Shown piece after piece: positions 16,602 to 24,241 of a stretch of 64,000 nt of DNA; position 1 is the first letter of the stretch; every line of letters begins with the position of its first letter. The translations under genes and the position numbers were made by a program. The DNA comes from an uncultured Dysgonomonas sp. (GTDB lineage: Bacteria > Bacteroidota > Bacteroidia > Bacteroidales > Dysgonomonadaceae). The notes beneath the pieces are model-generated. The model had not been told where the DNA came from and searched no databases. It saw only the letters and a program-made list of their open reading frames with translations. Where the stretch lies: the NCBI GenBank assembly GCA_900556485.1, contig USOX01000002.1:1-64000 (forward strand), read 5' to 3'.

Positions 16602-17735
16602 TTATTTTATATCTACAACAACATATTCCGATTGCGTACCAATACGAAACTTTCCTCCCCAGATACCAATGCCCGAACTTACATAAATATTAGTATTTCC
16701 TTTTTTTATAAATCCATGATCGCTCTCATATATACTTTTAGTTATAAGCGAAATAGGCCAAACCTGTCCTTGGTGAGTATGTCCCGAAAATTGAAAATCA
16801 ATACCATTCACCTCAGCCTCTTCCAGATTGTAAGGCTGATGGTCGAGCATAATAATTCTCTTTGATTTATCTAGGTTCTCAACTAAATCTTTTAACGGCT
16901 TGCGATCGGGATTTGTTCGATCATCCCGTCCCACAATATAAAAACTACTATCTATTTCAGTTACAGTATCGCGAAGAAGATGTATACCTGCCTGTTTATA
17001 AAAATCTATACTTCCCGAAAGTCCACTTATATATTCATGATTACCCAAACATCCATAAATACCCTTTGGGGCTTTTATTTTATGAAAACTATCGGCAAAA
17101 TTACCCTCTACTAATGGCCTTAGACTGTTATCAATAATATCTCCTGCTATGATTACAATATCCGGATTTTCTGCATTAATTGTATTAACCCAGCCTTCAA
17201 ATTCTTTCTTACCTATTCCATAACCTAGATGAAGGTCACTAATAGCGACAATTCTTAAAGGTTTAGGGGAAATAGAGTCGTTAAGTGTTTTATATGTTTG
17301 TATAGGAAGTTCTACTCTTACTTTCCATTGATATTTAAGATATCCACATAGCATAAGCAATGCTATAAAACCAACCATAAATCCTAAACCAACCCAGTTA
17401 TCTGTTGTGTAACGAGTCAGTGCATCACTCGGCATAAAATGAAGGATCCGATTAGTTAGTCCAAACAAATCTCTTACAACAAGAACTATAAAGAAATAAA
17501 TTAAAATAAAGATCCATGCAGTACCTACTGTATATAGGAAAGAAGTTAGCCCTAATGGCAGATTATCCCCAACAAGAAATGATAAGAAAAAAGAGAAAGT
17601 AGCTAATATGGCAAATGCAATAAGTATAATGCGCCCTATCATATTAGGAGGCATTGCAACCCACATCCGCTGAAATACATAAAAATTAGCTAATAAATAA
17701 ACAATAAAGACTATTATAAACATTATACTTTTCAT
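16602..17735 (-). CDS. Membrane-anchored metallophosphoesterase (copy A)
   Basis: The 377-residue protein has the same architecture as its neighbour: four N-terminal membrane helices and a phosphoesterase domain with ISDLHLGYG, GDIIDN, GNHEY, LDHQPY and GHTHQGQ. It is the first gene of a probable copy A-copy B-recN unit. A minus-strand -7 box TATCTTTG stands at 17776-17783, about 40 bases before the start. The substrate is unknown. Confidence 0.88.
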   Translation of the reverse strand: MKSIMFIIVFIVYLLANFYVFQRMWVAMPPNMIGRIILIAFAILATFSFFLSFLVGDNLPLGLTSFLYTVGTAWIFILIYFFIVLVVRDLFGLTNRILHFMPSDALTRYTTDNWVGLGFMVGFIALLMLCGYLKYQWKVRVELPIQTYKTLNDSISPKPLRIVAISDLHLGYGIGKKEFEGWVNTINAENPDIVIIAGDIIDNSLRPLVEGNFADSFHKIKAPKGIYGCLGNHEYISGLSGSIDFYKQAGIHLLRDTVTEIDSSFYIVGRDDRTNPDRKPLKDLVENLDKSKRIIMLDHQPYNLEEAEVNGIDFQFSGHTHQGQVWPISLITKSIYESDHGFIKKGNTNIYVSSGIGIWGGKFRIGTQSEYVVVDIK

Positions 17736-17817
17736 TCAGTTTCTGATCAAATAAATGTACTTTACGCAAAAGGTACAAAGATACGATTCTAAAATAGAAT
17801 AAAATGTGCGGGATTAA

Positions 17818-17847
17818 AAAAGAGTAGCCTATATAGGTTACTCTTTT
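17818..17847 (-). terminator. Terminator after the small lipoprotein gene
   Basis: AAAAGAGTAGCCT (17818-17830) and AGGTTACTCTTTT (17835-17847) pair over 13 positions with one mismatch (wobble on the plus strand) and an ATAT loop. It lies 18 bases after the lipoprotein stop codon. Confidence 0.75.
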
Positions 17848-17865
17848 CACATTTTTTTATATATT

Positions 17866-18303
17866 TCATTTCTTAGCTTGATGAATTTCTAATGATTCTG
17901 ATATCATCCACAATCCATCAAGATCGATTACTAATGTTCTGTTATTGGCAGTATTGTTTTCTAACATTTCTACTTGCAGTTGTTTTGGCTCTTTTTTGAT
18001 AATTTTATACCAATCACCAATAATAGTATCTTTTAGTGCTGCCACATCAATATGTGTATCATCAGAGTATAGATAAGTTTCATTTTCGAAATTTATAGTA
18101 TCTCCGGTAATGATGATTTTTCCCCCTCTAACAGACCATCCTGCATTTTTTGTAGTAATGATAGATTTGTAGCTTTCAGAACCGACTTGTATTTGTTTTG
18201 TTTCTAATCCGATCTTAGTCAATTTTCCTTCTTCCATTTCGGAATCACAACTTATCAGACAAATACAAAATGCTGATAAAATAAAACTGATTAAATTTTT
18301 CAT
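17866..18303 (-). CDS. Small lipoprotein, BACON-like in pattern
   Basis: The 145 residues have a lipoprotein signal (CLISC; lipid Cys about residue 19) followed by DSEMEEG. The remainder is predicted beta-strand. A GWSVRGGKI segment and a late NNTANNRTLVID segment resemble the strand pattern of BACON and other Bacteroidota beta-sandwich domains; this similarity is by eye. It stands alone between two terminators. Function unknown. Confidence 0.6.
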   Translation of the reverse strand: MKNLISFILSAFCICLISCDSEMEEGKLTKIGLETKQIQVGSESYKSIITTKNAGWSVRGGKIIITGDTINFENETYLYSDDTHIDVAALKDTIIGDWYKIIKKEPKQLQVEMLENNTANNRTLVIDLDGLWMISESLEIHQAKK

Positions 18304-18402
18304 AAGCTGTCAATTTATATTACAACTACATTATGGTTCAAATTTATAAAAATTAAACATCTAATCCCTATAGTTTTCTTCAAAATTGACGCTCATATTT
18401 AA

Positions 18403-19086
18403 CTATCTGCGATTTCCACTCATAGCTATCAATATATAATATATCAATGTTGCCAACGATCCTATTGCAGCAATAACATAAGTATATGCAGCCCATTTTA
18501 GAGCATCTTTAGCCATATCATGATTTCTGACATTGGTAATACCTGACGTGTTTAACCAGGCTAAAGCCCGCTGACTCGCATTTATTTCTACAGGCAGTGT
18601 TATAAAACTAAATATTGTAGTCAGAGCAAAAAGACCTATTCCCACCCACAATAATGCAGGAAATGTATTGACAACAAATAACCCGGCAAGAATAATCCAC
18701 ATTACCCATTTCGATGCAAAGCTTACCATAGGAACTAGATTAGAGCGCATTTTCAAAGGGCCATAAGCCTTAGCATGTTGCACAGCATGCCCACATTCAT
18801 GCGCAGCTACTGCCGCCGCAGCTACACTATTCATAGAATATACATCCTCACTAAGGTTTACTGTTTTATTCGATGGATTGTAATGGTCGGTAAGTGATCC
18901 ATTAGTAGAAATCACTTTCACATCAAAAATACCATTATCGTGAAGCATTTTTTCTGCCACATCACGCCCGGTCATTCCACTATCCAGAGGTATTTTCGAA
19001 TATTTATTAAACTTACTTTTAAGCATCTGGGACACAGCAAAACTTGCCAATGTTACTAATCCCAGGATAATCCAACCTATAGTCAT
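18403..19086 (-). CDS. YugP-like membrane zinc metallopeptidase
   Basis: The protein has 227 residues with one N-terminal and about three C-terminal membrane helices. The zinc site is HECGH (His96, Glu97, His100), preceded by the Ala-rich SVAAAAVAA. MLHDNGIFDVKV and the PLKMRSNLVP region match the Zn_peptidase_2 family (YugP). The physiological substrate is unknown. It is transcribed with the minus strand but is separated from purA upstream by a terminator. Confidence 0.9.
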   Translation of the reverse strand: MTIGWIILGLVTLASFAVSQMLKSKFNKYSKIPLDSGMTGRDVAEKMLHDNGIFDVKVISTNGSLTDHYNPSNKTVNLSEDVYSMNSVAAAAVAAHECGHAVQHAKAYGPLKMRSNLVPMVSFASKWVMWIILAGLFVVNTFPALLWVGIGLFALTTIFSFITLPVEINASQRALAWLNTSGITNVRNHDMAKDALKWAAYTYVIAAIGSLATLIYYILIAMSGNRR

Positions 19087-19129
19087 TTTTATTATTCTTT
19101 ATTGGTTTACTCAGTAGTTAAAACGCAAA

Positions 19130-19161
19130 AAATGTGCCAATTGTTTACAACTGACACATTT
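19130..19161 (-). terminator. Terminator of purA
   Basis: The arms 19130-19144 and 19147-19161 form a 15-bp stem with a 2-base turn. The two imperfect positions become G-U wobbles only in the minus-strand RNA, which fits termination of purA rather than plus-strand transcription. Confidence 0.8.
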
Positions 19162-19180
19162 CATATATTCTTTATCCTAT

Positions 19181-20446
19181 TTATTTTCTTACTATCGTCT
19201 GAGCTCTATCTGGCCCTAAAGATACAATACTGATAGGCACTCCCAGCTCTTTTTCCAAAAATACAATATAATCTTTGAACTCTTGAGAAAACTCATCTTC
19301 TGTTCGCATTTTTGCCATGTCCGTTTCCCATCCTTTCATTTCCTTATAAACCGGCTTGATAGAATCATCTACTTCAAATGGAAAATCCGAAACAGTTTGC
19401 CCGTCCATTTCATAAGCTACGCAGGCCTTAATAGTATCAAATGTATCCAACACATCGCTTTTCATCATTATAAGTTGGGTTACACCATCCACCATTATCG
19501 CATAACGTAAAGCGACCAGATCAATCCACCCACAACGACGTGGACGCCCTGTTACCGATCCGAACTCAAAACCGAAGTCTCTAAGTTTATCCCCCGTTGC
19601 ATCAAACAGCTCTGTCGGGAATGGACCACTCCCTACACGGGTACAATAAGCTTTGAATATACCATATACCTCTCCTATCGCTTGTGGCGCAATACCAAGT
19701 CCTGTACAAGCTCCTGCCGAAATAGTATTCGAAGATGTAACAAAAGGGTATGATCCAAAATCTATATCAAGCATTGTGCCTTGAGCACCTTCTGCTAAAA
19801 TCTTCTTTCCGGCTTTTACAGCTTCATTTATATAATGCTCGCTGTCGATAAATGTAAATTGTTTAAGTTTAGCAATTCCATCAAACCATTCTTTTTCGAT
19901 AGAAGCTAATGAGCTTGTATCAAAATTATATTGTTCCAGCATCTTTAGATGCTTAGTTTTAGCTATACTATATTTTTCTTCAAAATTGTGCAAGATATCC
20001 CCTACACGAAGCCCGTTTCGGCTTATTTTATCTGTATATGTAGGGCCAATGCCTTTACCTGTAGTTCCAATTTTAGAATCTCCTTTTGCAGCTTCCAAAC
20101 AAGCATCTAAAAGTCGATGTGTAGGCAAAATCAGATGGGCCTTTTTCGAAATCAGCAATCTTTTAGTCAGGTTGTGCCCTGATGCTTCCAATGCCTCGAT
20201 CTCTCCTTTAAATAAAGCAGGGTCAAGAACAACTCCATTCCCTATAATATTTATCTTATTCCCCTGAAATATTCCGGAAGGAACAGAGCGAAGCACATAC
20301 TTTTTGTCTTCAAATTCTAATGTATGTCCGGCATTAGGACCTCCCTGAAAACGAGCTACAATTTCATAATCCGGAGTAAGGACATCTACTATTTTTCCTT
20401 TTCCTTCATCACCCCATTGCAGGCCTAGCAATACATCTACTTTCAT
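19181..20446 (-). CDS. purA: Adenylosuccinate synthase
   Basis: The 421-residue enzyme makes adenylosuccinate from IMP, aspartate and GTP. GLQWGDEGKGKIVD (residues 8-21) is the GTP-binding signature with the catalytic Asp and Lys. The second family motif GIGPTYTDKISRNGLR is near residue 132. It acts just before purB in AMP synthesis; the two genes are 7 kb apart here. Its start overlaps the stop of the fur-family gene by 4 bases, so the regulator and the enzyme share a transcript. Confidence 0.96.
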   Translation of the reverse strand: MKVDVLLGLQWGDEGKGKIVDVLTPDYEIVARFQGGPNAGHTLEFEDKKYVLRSVPSGIFQGNKINIIGNGVVLDPALFKGEIEALEASGHNLTKRLLISKKAHLILPTHRLLDACLEAAKGDSKIGTTGKGIGPTYTDKISRNGLRVGDILHNFEEKYSIAKTKHLKMLEQYNFDTSSLASIEKEWFDGIAKLKQFTFIDSEHYINEAVKAGKKILAEGAQGTMLDIDFGSYPFVTSSNTISAGACTGLGIAPQAIGEVYGIFKAYCTRVGSGPFPTELFDATGDKLRDFGFEFGSVTGRPRRCGWIDLVALRYAIMVDGVTQLIMMKSDVLDTFDTIKACVAYEMDGQTVSDFPFEVDDSIKPVYKEMKGWETDMAKMRTEDEFSQEFKDYIVFLEKELGVPISIVSLGPDRAQTIVRK

Positions 20447-20952
20447 TTCTTTTTAATACGTGTATTTTTACTTTCTGTTATTTTGTTTTTACTTTCTTCT
20501 GATTTCTTTGTCCGCAGGCATTTATTGCATATACCATAAATATACATGCTATAATAACTTACCTTAAATCTTTGCAATTTTTTCTGTTGAGCAGGAGTAA
20601 ACAGATTTCCATTTTTATGTTCCTTCACTTCTCCACAACTAAGACAAATCAAATGATCATGATTTTCGTTTCCATATGCCCTTTCATATTGAGACACATT
20701 TGCTCCGAACTGATGTCTTACAACCAAACCACAATCCAATAACAATTCTATTGTATTATATAATGTAGCACGACTTACCCGAAATCCGGACGTTTTCATA
20801 GAATTGTAAAGCGAATCCATATCAAAATGCCCTTTCGATGAATAGATGTGCTCTAATATAGCATATCTTTCAGGAGTTTTACGATGCTTGTGCAGATTCA
20901 AATAATCTGTAAATTCATTTTTGACCTGGTCTTTCAATTTAGAATTGTCCAT
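20443..20952 (-). CDS. Fur-family transcriptional regulator
   Basis: I chose the start at 20952 (MDNSKLKD), giving 169 residues. An upstream in-frame start (20991) would place the coding sequence on top of the -7 box at 20981-20988. The winged helix spans about residues 15-85 (KTPERYAILEHIY, RVSRATLYNTIELLL). The C-terminal zinc motifs CLSCGEVKEH and CNKCLR are typical of the Fur family. The regulated metal or peroxide signal is uncertain. The gene is coupled to purA (4-base overlap), an order seen in other Bacteroidales. Confidence 0.88.
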   Translation of the reverse strand: MDNSKLKDQVKNEFTDYLNLHKHRKTPERYAILEHIYSSKGHFDMDSLYNSMKTSGFRVSRATLYNTIELLLDCGLVVRHQFGANVSQYERAYGNENHDHLICLSCGEVKEHKNGNLFTPAQQKKLQRFKVSYYSMYIYGICNKCLRTKKSEESKNKITESKNTRIKKK

Positions 20953-20980
20953 GTAATAAAATCGATAAATCCGACACGAA

Positions 20981-20988
20981 CAAAAATA
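20981..20988 (-). promoter_or_regulatory. -7 box that decides the fur-family start
   Basis: Minus-strand TATTTTTG fits TAnnTTTG. Transcription starting a few bases further on would begin after the upstream candidate ATG at 20991, leaving the ATG at 20952 with a leader of about 25 bases. Confidence 0.5.
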
Positions 20989-21047
20989 CATCTTTTTTAA
21001 AGAATATCAGGCAGACTAGCATAGAAAAAAACAAAAAACAGGAAAAC

Positions 21048-21077
21048 AAAAAGAGAACTCTCACGAGCTCTCTTTTT
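21048..21077 (-). terminator. Terminator after the NigD-like gene
   Basis: AAAAAGAGAACTC (21048-21060) and GAGCTCTCTTTTT (21065-21077) give a 13-bp stem with a TCAC loop. The one imperfect pair is a G-U wobble in the minus-strand RNA. It lies about 70 bases after the stop. Confidence 0.75.
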
Positions 21078-21149
21078 CAGAAAGGAAATCAAAAAGAATA
21101 TTATAATAAATATTCAGGTTTGCTTTATTTTTTCATGCTCAACAATCGG

Positions 21150-21866
21150 CTATCCTTCCTCCTGTTGATCTTCCAGTTCATATTTGTATTCTATTGTATA
21201 TACCTTAGTTTCTCCACTAAATTCTTTAACTGATATCTCAAAAATCACTTTATCCCGTCCTTCTATTCTATATGGCTCCAGATCGAAGCTCACATAACCT
21301 CTTCTAGAATAATCTTGAGGATCATTTTTCTGATTATGACGAAATTCAAGTTTCACTACTTCATCTCCTGCCGAAAGTTCCGGATCAGCCGAAATCAGAT
21401 TCAGCATATGTGCATTACGTCCTCCTGCATTATATCCAAAATGAATATTCAAGTATCCGCCTCCTTCCCAGATAGAATGAATCTTTACTGGGTCATTACC
21501 AATACTATCCTGCTTCGCTTCATCATCTTCTGCAATATAAATCGGCTTCTTTGTCAACACATCATAAAATGCATTCAACCTGATCCAGTGAGCATACTCA
21601 CCTGTCTCATCCGACAGTATTGTATAATTGATTATTGCTCTTTTATAATCAGGCTTAAGACTAAGTCCTGCGGGAGCTGCAACCCATAGCTTTTCTCCAT
21701 TGTCAAGGGTAAAGTCATATGTATTATCCCCTATTTTATTCACGGTTACTATGGATTCCCAATATTTGTCTAATGAATAATCATCATCATCCGAACATGA
21801 TGTAAAAGACAAAATGAATATCGAACATAAAACAATGACTGAAGACAGCTTTAAATACCTTTTCAT
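21150..21866 (-). CDS. NigD-like lipoprotein
   Basis: The 238-residue protein has a lipobox FTSC, lipidated Cys24 and a run of SDDDD, typical of outer-membrane surface lipoproteins in Bacteroidota. An N-terminal OB-like half (VTVNKIGDNTYDFTLDNGEKLWVAAP) and a C-terminal beta-sandwich half fit the NigD-like family described in Bacteroides. The exact role of NigD-like proteins is unknown. It is a monocistronic gene. Confidence 0.8.
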   Translation of the reverse strand: MKRYLKLSSVIVLCSIFILSFTSCSDDDDYSLDKYWESIVTVNKIGDNTYDFTLDNGEKLWVAAPAGLSLKPDYKRAIINYTILSDETGEYAHWIRLNAFYDVLTKKPIYIAEDDEAKQDSIGNDPVKIHSIWEGGGYLNIHFGYNAGGRNAHMLNLISADPELSAGDEVVKLEFRHNQKNDPQDYSRRGYVSFDLEPYRIEGRDKVIFEISVKEFSGETKVYTIEYKYELEDQQEEG

Positions 21867-21964
21867 AACTTTTTGTTTAATAAACGAATGATTACTGTAC
21901 TTGATAGATACATGCCAAGCCCGAAAGCTGCATTCTCAAGTCAAAATAATTGTTAAAGTGAAAC

Positions 21965-22408
21965 TTATCTCCGCTCCTTGAAAAAATCTCTCATCAGAGT
22001 AGCACATTCTTCTTGCAAAACGCCTGAAACTATCTGGGTTTTCACATGCAGTATAGATGGAGAAAACTTAGAATACCCTTTCTTCTCATCCTTAGCACCA
22101 TATACAATTTTAGATATCTGAGACCATAATAGTCCTCCCGCACACATAGGACATGGCTCCAATGTCACATATAATATACAATCAGTCAAATACTTTCCAC
22201 CCAATACATTTGCTGCACTTGTTATAGCCTGCATCTCGGCATGCGCTGTCACATCATTCAGAGCCTCCGTCAAGTTATGTGCCCTCGCTATAATACGCCC
22301 CTGACATACGATAACCGCTCCAATAGGCACTTCACCCTTATCGTAAGCCATACGGGCTTCGTTAAGAGCTTGTCGCATAAAATATTCATCATTCAGAATA
22401 GAAGTCAT
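21965..22408 (-). CDS. tadA: tRNA-specific adenosine deaminase / nucleoside deaminase
   Basis: The 147-residue cytidine-deaminase-fold protein has the zinc ligands in HAEM (His56, Glu58) and PCPMC (Cys86, Cys89). GEVPIGAVIV near residue 25 is typical of TadA, which converts A34 to inosine in tRNA(Arg). Guanine deaminases share the fold, so the tRNA role is likely but not proven. The start overlaps the end of the upstream small gene by 4 bases (translational coupling). Confidence 0.88.
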   Translation of the reverse strand: MTSILNDEYFMRQALNEARMAYDKGEVPIGAVIVCQGRIIARAHNLTEALNDVTAHAEMQAITSAANVLGGKYLTDCILYVTLEPCPMCAGGLLWSQISKIVYGAKDEKKGYSKFSPSILHVKTQIVSGVLQEECATLMRDFFKERR

Positions 22409-22620
22409 CGGCGCATTTCATTTTCACCAAAGAGTGTTGGATAATCCTGATCCAGATTCTTAAGAATATGAGCTATAATTGTTTCGCGACACCAGCGCGA
22501 ACGATTAGCTATCTTATATTTTTTTATGTAATTGCATACAAGCGCATACTCTTCTTCGTTCAACGAAAAAAGCAGATGTTTTGTCCTATTGCTTTGTATT
22601 CCTTTCTTTTTCGATTTCAT
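22405..22620 (-). CDS. Small basic protein, ribbon-helix-helix-like
   Basis: The product of 71 residues (start at ATG 22620, MKSKKKG) has a basic N-terminus, a strand-helix segment (HLLFSLNEEEYALVCNYIKK) and NRSRWCRETIIAHI. This pattern resembles the ribbon-helix-helix proteins often annotated as MobC-like or DUF in Bacteroidales. A minus-strand -7-like TACTTTTG at 22626-22633 ends only 5 bases before this start. It precedes tadA with a 4-base overlap. DNA or RNA binding is inference. Confidence 0.65.
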   Translation of the reverse strand: MKSKKKGIQSNRTKHLLFSLNEEEYALVCNYIKKYKIANRSRWCRETIIAHILKNLDQDYPTLFGENEMRR

Positions 22621-22676
22621 TATTACAAAAGTAAACACTAATCTGAATATCTGAAAGACTTTTAAGATGAATATTC

Positions 22677-23771
22677 CTATACTTCTTCGTCCTTATTTTC
22701 GTTTTCTTCAAAATTGATACGCAATTGTATAGCATCACCCCAATCTGTTTCATATTCACTATTCTTTACTCCTATCCCGATCAATCTGACTTTCGGAGTT
22801 ACATCCACAAGCTGTAAAAGGTCGAAACCTGCTTTATATAATGTTTCATAATCGGTTATATAAGTCGAAAATGTTTTGCTTCTTGATATATTCTTGAAAT
22901 TAGCGTACTTAATCTTTAAAGTTACAGTCCTGCCTTCAAATTTCTTTTTCTTAATATACTCAATAGTATCGCGCGTAACTGTATCCAATTCTAATGCAAG
23001 TTCCTCCAGATTATCTATATCCCTGTCAAAGGTAGTCTCTGAGCTTACCGACTTCCTTATACGATGCGATTCTACAGGTCTATCATCTATTGCCCTAGCA
23101 TTCAGATAATAGACAGAGCCTACCTTTCCAAAATAAGCAACTAATTCATGCTCCTTAAACCGTTTCAGATCCCAACCGGTTTTTATCCCTAGTTGATGCA
23201 TCCGTTGCGCCGTTACTTTTCCAACTCCAAAGAACTGTTCAATTTTCAGACTCTCCACAAACTGTTCTGCATCCTTTGGTTTTACCACAAATAATCCATT
23301 TGGCTTATTCTGATCTGAGGCAATTTTTGCCAGAAATTTATTATAAGATACTCCTGCCGAGGCCGTCAGTCCTGTTTCGTCAAATATCTTCTGCTTTATC
23401 TCCCTTGCTATCTGTGTTGCTGTAGGAATATCAAAATGGTTTTCGGTCACATCCAGAAACGCTTCATCCAGAGAAAGAGGTTCTACCAAGTCGGTATACT
23501 CATGAAATATATTCATTATTTGCCTCGACACAGCCCTGTAAACATCAAAGCGGGAATTTACAAATATCAAATGAGGGCATTTACGCAAAGCTGTTTGTGA
23601 CGCCATTGCCGAACGCACTCCATAACGGCGGGCTTCATAACTGGCAGCAGCAACCACACCACGCGGACCGGCATACCCAACAGCAAGAGGTTTCCCTCTA
23701 TACTCCGGGTTGTCACGTTGTTCAATTGATGCATAAAAAGCATCCATATCTATGTGGATTATCTTCCGCAT
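22677..23771 (-). CDS. dinB: DNA polymerase IV
   Basis: This is a 364-residue Y-family translesion polymerase. The first metal motif IHIDMDAFYASIE lies at residues 5-17, the second SLDEAFLDVTE near residue 103. YNKFLAKIASDQNKPNGLFVV follows in the palm, and the little-finger domain occupies about 240-350. A C-terminal acidic tail (ENENKDEEV) replaces the beta-clamp motif at the very end; an internal clamp motif was not identified by eye. Confidence 0.94.
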   Translation of the reverse strand: MRKIIHIDMDAFYASIEQRDNPEYRGKPLAVGYAGPRGVVAAASYEARRYGVRSAMASQTALRKCPHLIFVNSRFDVYRAVSRQIMNIFHEYTDLVEPLSLDEAFLDVTENHFDIPTATQIAREIKQKIFDETGLTASAGVSYNKFLAKIASDQNKPNGLFVVKPKDAEQFVESLKIEQFFGVGKVTAQRMHQLGIKTGWDLKRFKEHELVAYFGKVGSVYYLNARAIDDRPVESHRIRKSVSSETTFDRDIDNLEELALELDTVTRDTIEYIKKKKFEGRTVTLKIKYANFKNISRSKTFSTYITDYETLYKAGFDLLQLVDVTPKVRLIGIGVKNSEYETDWGDAIQLRINFEENENKDEEV

Positions 23772-24241
23772 TGGATTACCTCTCTCTTATTTATAAAAAG
23801 CATATATTAGCTGTTAACCTTTAGCTTATAGCTATTAGCCAATTTGTATTTAATACCTCATCTATCCGCACCTCTCACAAAAAGTGACAAAAGTGACACC
23901 TTTTTGCTACTTTTTTACTGTAACTTTTCCTACTTGGAACTCGTAACTGCCCATAGGACGAAGTAACTTGTAACTTTATTATAGATAAAGTTACCTCCCC
24001 CAAAAACACTCATTTCCGACTACAAAGTACTAAAAACTCAGTGAAACTCCTTTTACTCTGTGGTTAAAATAAAACATCAAACACAAAAATCATTTTTTTT
24101 AGTATTTATGACAAATCGTTAAATAAAAAGCAACATTTATTATTTATATTTACAATTCTTGCCGGAATTAAAGAAAAACACATCAATACAGAAAATTCCA
24201 CTTTTGTATCATCATACTTATTTTAACCCAATTGATATAAT
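23772..24241. other. Intergenic region with degenerate repeats, no gene
   Basis: The stretch 23879-23910 reads AAAAGTGACAAAAGTGACAC and is related to the 54-bp repeat ends. It is followed by the words AACTTGTAACT and ACTCGTAACT (about 23936-23980), also seen near 755. The stretch 24020-24068 contains an ACTCAGTGAAACTCC then TTTTACTCTGTGG sequence shared in part with 13748-13771. The bases before 24242 are AT-rich and probably hold the rhamnosidase promoter, but no clear -7 box was seen. Confidence 0.5.
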
